Program-made: the position numbers and the translations under genes
NCBI GenBank assembly: GCA_013150955.1
Contig: JAADJD010000016.1
Location: 1-10,898 of the forward strand
Reading direction: 5' to 3'
Source: Calditrichota bacterium
GTDB taxonomy: Bacteria > Calditrichota > Calditrichia > RBG-13-44-9 > J042
DNA length: 10,898 nt
Notes under the pieces: model-generated
What the model was told of the DNA's origin: nothing
The model's database searches: none
Seen by the model: only the letters and a program-made list of their open reading frames with translations
Part shown: in pieces, positions 8,301-10,898 of the stretch
How positions within the stretch are numbered: position 1 is the stretch's first letter
How the letters are laid out: each line of letters begins with the position of its first letter

Positions 8301-8501
8301 CTGTTGTGCCGTGATGTACTGAAAATACCAGCGCGGATCCCGTTGCTCAGATGGGATTCGCTCGAGCCATTCCACAAGGGCAGCATAATTTCCGGTCTTC
8401 CAGTAGTAGAATTGCTGAAGCGGCACCCGGTACACATATACTCCACTACCGGCAATCAGCAGTAGCAGAATAAGGATTGGGCCAAAGACCCGTTTTTTCA
8501 T
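5364..8501 (-). CDS. membrane-anchored TPR-CHAT protein (caspase-like peptidase candidate)
   Basis: This 1045-residue protein has a CHAT (HetF-type caspase-like) peptidase domain at about 695-1035. H893 in HLATHG and C938 in NLSVCRQ are the expected His-Cys catalytic pair, 45 residues apart. Other family landmarks are ALEDGLAFLPWNMAYDG (791-807), a stretch like the usual AF..AGA..V..SLW region (QFLQKGAENVLVSPLVL, 961-977) and FWGNYFWL near 1018-1025. Tetratricopeptide repeats fill about 140-610 (for example NLGNLSQDIGDYDNAIAEFQKA at 259-280, split here as NLGNLSQDIGDY and DNAIAEFQKA). Residues 2-4 (KKR) precede one hydrophobic helix at 8-24, so by the positive-inside rule the TPR-CHAT body should lie outside the cytoplasm; this is inference. 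The usual SACETG around the Cys is SVCRQIE here. It is the first gene of the operon. Its start lacks a good Shine-Dalgarno and has only G-rich sequence upstream (GGGGGTGTGGGTGA). The substrate is unknown; TPRs probably bind a partner or regulator. Confidence 0.92.
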   Translation of the reverse strand: MKKRVFGPILILLLLIAGSGVYVYRVPLQQFYYWKTGNYAALVEWLERIPSEQRDPRWYFQYITAQQQLLDRAQFRILTDRLLREGPSAQIGLGDFWMAQKEWRKAWGCYRQIPERLHPAVKSKMELLQQILQAERLIGKGNTCYNRGMLDSAEYYYEAAYDLLRTTPAEYLTFKARYNLVLAREDAGKLAHVKEAYLQVWNDLKGRGYAELEINILNNLGILLKEEGEFEASRAYYQQALQLAQKTHDREAQAMLWINLGNLSQDIGDYDNAIAEFQKAIRLSRENRNSVNLAKAFWNLSMVYFNQGKFQLTIEYLQKTLDLDKSNQDSIGMCYDYFGLGKVYWRMGLWNEALHFLNRSLELQDHIQYVQLKSSTLGQIAMIYEKMGLYAQAEALCQQSLEMSAFTDNHLDHIQTLYQLIVLYEKIEQYSKAQTYLTRYQRMVQRIRFFPGIVNFWILKGRLAIAQQQPDTARIYLNRLLNELEEDALPQYRLKALILLGELALQEKDWPRAEKYGQQARKQAEAQGAPLLLFEVYNFLSDLYLKQERWSELTSIFQSGLALTAAYASYATITPSPDELFQQMRTFYKKYVYFWYRQGKLEDAIRAYLKYASVFYTATVRPEAPPDEVWQSIWMLNRQLGALQQLLQNENLSVRGRSVVNRRLQFIKKQLEEKWAYIQLLARSEKAFSPQKAGDFLPQFAPAQAMVVPLIFPDTLLYLVQTAEETVAILIATPASRIYQRVAFWKALMENDLQENSHRLKTHHLQEFYQAFIAPVDQWLRSRQVQEIEIALEDGLAFLPWNMAYDGRQYLTEIYEIRYSVPVISKERKLPAKMVDFLGMAPFPEEMPHSGKEVQQAARHFQNEVAVYVREAATESRFKRQLAAARVIHLATHGQFSAYQPIFSYLKFRSDAMNDGYVYLYELEPLTVNAFLVNLSVCRQIEMPAAAGRGTMALQSNFAVQFLQKGAENVLVSPLVLPDPFAADFNARFYARLKDGDIGAAIQDVQMDYIRKGISPAFWGNYFWLTRFDAGDRLKSPQISVVREP
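5370..5376 (-). promoter_or_regulatory. Shine-Dalgarno site for the sensor kinase gene
   Basis: On the minus strand GAGGGAG sits in the last codons of the CHAT gene, 6 bases before the ATG at 5363. Stop and start abut as TAAATG, a usual sign of coupled translation, so kinase and CHAT protein are likely made in linked amounts. Confidence 0.75.
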
Positions 8502-8739
8502 TCACCCACACCCCCACATGTAAAGCCGCAAAATCTGACGATCGTTTATTCCAAATTAACTACGCCGTTGACAGTGAATAACGCGAATTAACGTCTAAAA
8601 TATGATTTTTCACATTCGGGTAAGCAGAGTTCCTCTCGGCCTGAACAATGACTCATCCCAAAACGCATCGATTCAATCCCCCTTTATTCCCTGCTACCGG
8701 ATGGTCATCGCCTGGCTGCGATGAACGATTTTTCTTAAT
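8502..8739. other. 5' flank of the operon, no convincing promoter seen
   Basis: This stretch must hold the operon's control region unless transcription starts further up. I looked for a sigma-54 -24/-12 pair on the minus strand and found none with correct spacing. AT-rich stretches (around 8544-8560 and 8595-8611) could serve as -10 regions but cannot be assigned. Around 8576-8594 the sequence GAATAACGCGAATTAACG resembles an arm of the MITE-like family and may be an old remnant. Confidence 0.4.
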
Positions 8740-8904
8740 CCCAGATTATGCATTAAAACCACGAATTACACGAATAATCACCAATAAAAATAATAGAATA
8801 CACTTGATTCTATCAGGATAAAATGTTTTCCCGAATATATTCGCTATTTTTTTGATATTATTCGAATTCATTCGCGTGATTCGTGGTTTAACGCATTATT
8901 TGGG
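8740..8904. repeat. MITE-like inverted-repeat element, middle copy (165 bp)
   Basis: The left end CCCAGATTATGCATTAAAAC then CACGAATTACACGAAT (from 8740) matches, with a few mismatches and one indel, the reverse complement of the right end (CCCAAATAATGCGTTAAACC then ACGAATCACGCGAAT, read from 8904). The ends therefore form terminal inverted repeats of about 35 bases around an AT-rich core with no coding potential. The ends match those of the other two copies but the core does not. Its length equals that of the right copy. It lies between the divergent operon and the probable gene remnant at 8937. Confidence 0.75.
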
Positions 8905-8936
8905 TTAACAATTTTTATTTTCATCATGCTGCTTGA

Positions 8937-9139
8937 TTCCCATTTGAAAAAATTCGTGTTCTCCTGCCCAATCCAGATGACTGAAAATGCATCACCTGCT
9001 GTTGGAGAATCTCCAGAAGGGAACCACCGGGTTTCAGAATGCGCCAGAGCTGGTGGACATTCCACAGATTGGGTGGAAAAATTCCGGGATTCTCCTTTTA
9101 TTTCTCCAAAAAAATGGTAAATTTGCTGGTGTCCAATAA
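8937..9139 (+). pseudogene. probable decayed start of a response-regulator-like (receiver) gene, frameshifted
   Basis: In one frame 8937-8981 reads FPFEKIRVLLPNPDD and then stops at 8982. In another frame ATG at 8987 opens a 50-residue reading: MHHLLLENLQKG, then TTGFQNAPELVDIPQIGWKN, ending at TAA 9137-9139. Joined across a frameshift near 8979-8986 they resemble the first ~60 residues of receiver-like proteins: a beta strand of the IRVLLANRP type, an amphipathic helix (LLLENLQK), then a second strand and a VxxIPQIG stretch. The rest of the domain is absent. The start may have been lost by the MITE-like insertion that ends 33 bases upstream. This rests on recollection of the family pattern, not a search; both readings could be chance. 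Confidence 0.35.
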
Positions 9140-9174
9140 TATTCAAAATTTTGTTAAGATTCAAATCATTTTTT

Positions 9175-9999
9175 ATGAGTGATTTATTCTCCAACGAGGG
9201 CACGATTCTCCATTGCTTATCCTTACTGGCACGTCCGGTATATCACTGGCGGCGCTGGTTTCCGGGGATGTCCCGTCAACAGAAGCAGCGCTGTGTTCAG
9301 TTGCGTCAGCGAATTCGGAAGGCCTTCCAGGATTACAGCAGGCACGTCCTGACTCCCCCGCGCACCGAAGTCTGTCTGGATGATTATGCCATCAGCAATT
9401 ATGTTCATGGTACGGCGGAGCCGGAAGCCGTGAAATCAATGGAGCAACACCTGGAAACCTGCGATTGGTGTCTGCTCCGCACCTGGGCCATTCAAAAAAG
9501 GAATGTGCGCTTGTATCATCAGATCACTCATGCGGGGAGCGATCTGGAGTCCCCCATCTGGGCCAGTGAGGTTCCGGGAGCAGGAAAGTTTGTTAAAGGA
9601 GTGGTAGGCTTCCTGTTGATTGTGGCGATATTTTTCCTGTTGTTTTTTATTCAGAAGTACAAAGCGCAACGGGGCATTACAGAGAGTGGGCAACCAATTT
9701 TCAGGGAAGAGCCGCCGGCTTCTCTGGAAATTCCGGCGGCCGTCTGGGAGAAACGGGAAGCCTATCTGCACTTCAAATGGCAACCGGTGCCGGAAGCGCA
9801 GTTTTATCGCATCACCATCTGGGATGCGGAAACGGGGAAGGTGATCGTTGAAAAGCAGTTGCGGGAGTCCCGGCTGGCGGTGCAGGTGACTCCTCATTTT
9901 TCACCCGATGGGCAATATGTATGGAAGGTGGAGGCCATCGCCTATCAGCGGGTGCTTCGGAGTTATCCTTCCATGAGTTTTACGCTGGGTGAGAATTAA
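9175..9999 (+). CDS. single-pass membrane protein with anti-sigma-type zinc motif and FN3-like C-terminus
   Basis: This 274-residue protein has three parts. Residues ~60-115 resemble the zinc-binding anti-sigma domain (zf-HC2/ZAS type): C67, then HLETCDWC with H92, C96 and C99, in a helical context (DDYAISNYVHGTAEPEAVKS). One membrane helix lies at about 140-159 (VKGVVGFLLIVAIFFLLFF). The C-terminal part, about 185-272, looks like a fibronectin type III or similar beta-sandwich (LHFKWQPVPEAQFYRITIWD, then QYVWKVEAI). The expected topology is zinc domain in the cytoplasm and sandwich outside, as in anti-sigma factors. No sigma factor gene is adjacent, so that function is inference; it could also be a general zinc-finger membrane adaptor. 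ATG at 9175 is chosen; an in-frame TTG at 9151 would add 8 residues. Neither has a clear Shine-Dalgarno. It is transcribed divergently from the CHAT operon. Confidence 0.8.
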   Translation: MSDLFSNEGTILHCLSLLARPVYHWRRWFPGMSRQQKQRCVQLRQRIRKAFQDYSRHVLTPPRTEVCLDDYAISNYVHGTAEPEAVKSMEQHLETCDWCLLRTWAIQKRNVRLYHQITHAGSDLESPIWASEVPGAGKFVKGVVGFLLIVAIFFLLFFIQKYKAQRGITESGQPIFREEPPASLEIPAAVWEKREAYLHFKWQPVPEAQFYRITIWDAETGKVIVEKQLRESRLAVQVTPHFSPDGQYVWKVEAIAYQRVLRSYPSMSFTLGEN

Positions 10000-10102
10000 G
10001 GGATACAGTTGTGGGTGATCCATGCATCTTCGGGATATGTTCCAGGGATTTGGGTTACCCGAAGGACACCGACATAATATCCAAACGCAGCGGGATAAAG
10101 TT

Positions 10103-10214
10103 GGATTTCGGATTTCGGATTGCGGATGTCGAATTTCAGATTGCGGATTTGGGGAGTTGAATTTCGGATGTCGGATTTCGAATGTTGGATTTGGGATTGC
10201 GAATTGCGGATTTG
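10103..10214. repeat. degenerate heptamer array, 16 units in one phase
   Basis: Sixteen consecutive 7-base units, all in register over 112 bases, follow the pattern GGATTTC/GGATTGC with variants such as GGATGTC, GAATTTC, GGATTTG and one outlier (GGGAGTT at 10152). It begins 103 bases after the stop of the zinc-motif gene and has no sign of being coding. Heptanucleotide arrays of this sort are known from cyanobacteria (STRR elements); whether these are related is unknown. Confidence 0.85.
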
Positions 10215-10292
10215 GGGGTGATAGCAAATCCCGGGGCTGGGGTTATTTTGCTTCTTTTGATGGAAATGCAGGGTATAACAATGGGACGATTT

Positions 10293-10335
10293 GCCCGAAG
10301 GGCAAAAAGAGGGTAGCCCCGCGCAGCGCGTGGGG
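10293..10335 (-). repeat. two-hairpin module, inverted copy
   Basis: On the plus strand this is GCCC-GAA-GGGC (10293-10303), 13 bases, then CCCCGCGC-AGC-GCGTGGGG (10317-10335), preceded directly by GTAG. Read on the minus strand it has the same order as the copies at 10480 and 10636: an 8-bp stem with a three-base GCT loop, a spacer of 12-13 bases beginning CT, then a short GCCC hairpin. The GTAG next to the stem recalls REP elements, but no RAYT transposase gene is in the window. Confidence 0.65.
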
Positions 10336-10435
10336 TACAGATGGTGCTACCTTAATTCCCTGCGTTTACTGAATGGCAACGATCATCCATACTTGATTGT
10401 TCATCTCCAAATTCATATCCCGTGTTACTTATTCT

Positions 10436-10592
10436 GCCCCTACAGGGCGTGGGGATTGGTGAACCGTTGTTTATCCTCCCCCGGGGCGCTGCCCCGGGCT
10501 GTCCTATGGTGCCCCTACGGGGCGGGAAGGGATTCGAATTTCGAATTGCGGATTTCGGATGGCGGATTTGGGAGCCGCCTGTTTATTATTAT
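10436..10592 (+). repeat. composite repeat unit 1 (hairpins plus heptamers)
   Basis: In order: a short hairpin GCCCCTACAGGGC (10436-10448), the two-hairpin module (CCCGGGGC-GCT-GCCCCGGG at 10480-10498, a 12-base spacer, GCCCCTACGGGGC at 10511-10523), then six heptamers in phase (10529-10570) and CCTGTTTAT. The same order recurs 156-157 bases later. No coding potential is apparent. Confidence 0.7.
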
Positions 10593-10735
10593 GCCCTTAC
10601 AGGGCGCGTTTGTTTTTTTGGGAATCTCTCCGATTCCCGGAGCGTTGCTCCGGGCTAACGTATTTTGCCCCTACGGGGCGGGATCGGATTGCGGATTAGG
10701 GGGATCATTTCCCGATTGTTGGTTCACCTGTTTAT
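10593..10735 (+). repeat. composite repeat unit 2 (hairpins plus heptamers)
   Basis: In order: GCCCTTACAGGGC (10593-10605), the two-hairpin module (CCCGGAGC-GTT-GCTCCGGG at 10636-10654, a 12-base spacer, GCCCCTACGGGGC at 10667-10679), two clear heptamers (GGATTGC, GGATTAG at 10686-10699) and CCTGTTTAT. It ends where the right MITE-like element begins. The spacer sequences differ from unit 1 while hairpins and spacings are kept. Confidence 0.7.
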
Positions 10736-10898
10736 CCCAAATAATGCATTAAACCGCGAATCACGCCAATGAAACCCAAAAATATCAATAAAATCGCGAA
10801 TAAACCCCGAAACGAATTTTCATCCAGATCTGATCTAATGTATTTGATTATTTTTATTTGTGTTAATTCGTGCAATTCGTGGTCTAATGCATAATCTG
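10736..10898. repeat. MITE-like inverted-repeat element, right copy (nearly complete)
   Basis: It starts CCCAAATAATGCATTAAACC and runs to the window edge at TCTAATGCATAATCTG, whose reverse complement (CAGATTATGCATTAGACC) mirrors the left end. Judging by the middle copy, only about two bases are cut off, giving about 165 bp. Positions 10755-10898 match 1-144 with 6 mismatches and no indels, in the same orientation. It has no coding content. Confidence 0.75.

Noticed and set aside
8568-8606. TTGACA (8568) with TATGAT (8601) as a plus-strand sigma-70 promoter
   Set aside because: The spacer is 27 bases, far from the usual 16-18.
8868-9203. Minus-strand 111-codon open frame between the divergent genes
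   Set aside because: It runs through the MITE-like arm and the start of the zinc-motif gene and has no recognisable protein pattern; the plus-strand readings are more protein-like.
9199-9218. GGCACGATTCTCCATTGCT as a sigma-54 promoter
   Set aside because: The distance between the GG and GC parts is about four bases too long and it lies inside the coding region.
10028-10064. CTTCGGG ... CCCGAAG as a terminator for the zinc-motif gene
   Set aside because: The 7-bp stem encloses a 23-base loop and no T tract follows; a terminator call is not supported.
10186-10200. TGGATTTGGGATTGC, which has GG and GC at sigma-54 -24/-12 spacing
   Set aside because: It arises from the 7-base periodicity of the heptamer array, lacks the CAC of the -24 box, and no gene follows.
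10593-10619. GCCCTTACAGGGC followed by a T-rich run as a rho-independent terminator
   Set aside because: It is nearly 600 bases after the nearest gene end and the hairpin belongs to a repeat family that elsewhere has no T run.
10285-10699. CRISPR-like array of regularly spaced palindromes
   Set aside because: Hairpins are short and variable, spacing alternates, spacers are themselves related repeats, and no cas gene is present.
10022-10752. Plus-strand open frames of 78-153 codons across the repeat region
   Set aside because: They are made of translated heptamers and hairpins and are out of frame with one another; no protein-like pattern.

Overview
The window carries one compact three-gene operon on the minus strand (8501 down to 515), one divergent gene on the plus strand (9175-9999), a probable gene remnant, a possible small membrane-protein gene, and intergenic DNA dense in repeats. 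Base composition is moderate. The protein types (calcium-loop VCBS/FG-GAP repeats with an ASPIC/UnbV-like domain, a TPR-CHAT protein, a NtrC-type regulator) suggest a Gram-negative environmental bacterium, perhaps of the FCB group such as Calditrichota or a relative. That placement is inference: no rRNA, tRNA or phylogenetic marker is present.

Operon. Gene 1 (8501-5364) encodes a 1045-residue TPR-CHAT protein, a caspase-like protease candidate with an N-terminal membrane anchor. Gene 2 (5363-1836) encodes a 1175-residue sensor histidine kinase with a very large exported sensor half (propeller-like region, six Asp-rich calcium loops, ASPIC-like domain), three membrane helices and a cytoplasmic kinase core. 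Gene 3 (1843-515) encodes a sigma-54-dependent response regulator. Genes 1 and 2 abut as TAAATG. Genes 2 and 3 overlap by 8 bases. Both downstream starts have a GGGAG Shine-Dalgarno core 6 bases away, so the three products are probably made together. The reading proposed here is a signalling relay in which an exported CHAT protease candidate and an exported sensor ectodomain share a compartment and report to a sigma-54 activator. I know of no described system with this gene set, but I could not search.

Divergent side. 8502-9174 holds a 165-bp MITE-like inverted-repeat element (8740-8904) and, just beyond it, a frameshifted stretch (8937-9139) that reads like the decayed start of a receiver-like protein. 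Then comes a 274-residue single-pass membrane protein with an anti-sigma-type zinc motif (HxxxCxxC) and an FN3-like C-terminal domain. No sigma factor gene lies next to it.

Repeats. 10000-10898 holds a 16-unit heptamer array, three copies of a two-hairpin module (one inverted, with compensatory base changes), further heptamers, and another MITE-like copy. The first and last 144 bases of the window are direct repeats with 6 mismatches and no indels, so every gene here lies between two copies of one mobile-looking repeat. Downstream of the operon, 206-379 on the minus strand may encode a 57-residue membrane protein; 380-514 shows nothing recognisable and no clear terminator.
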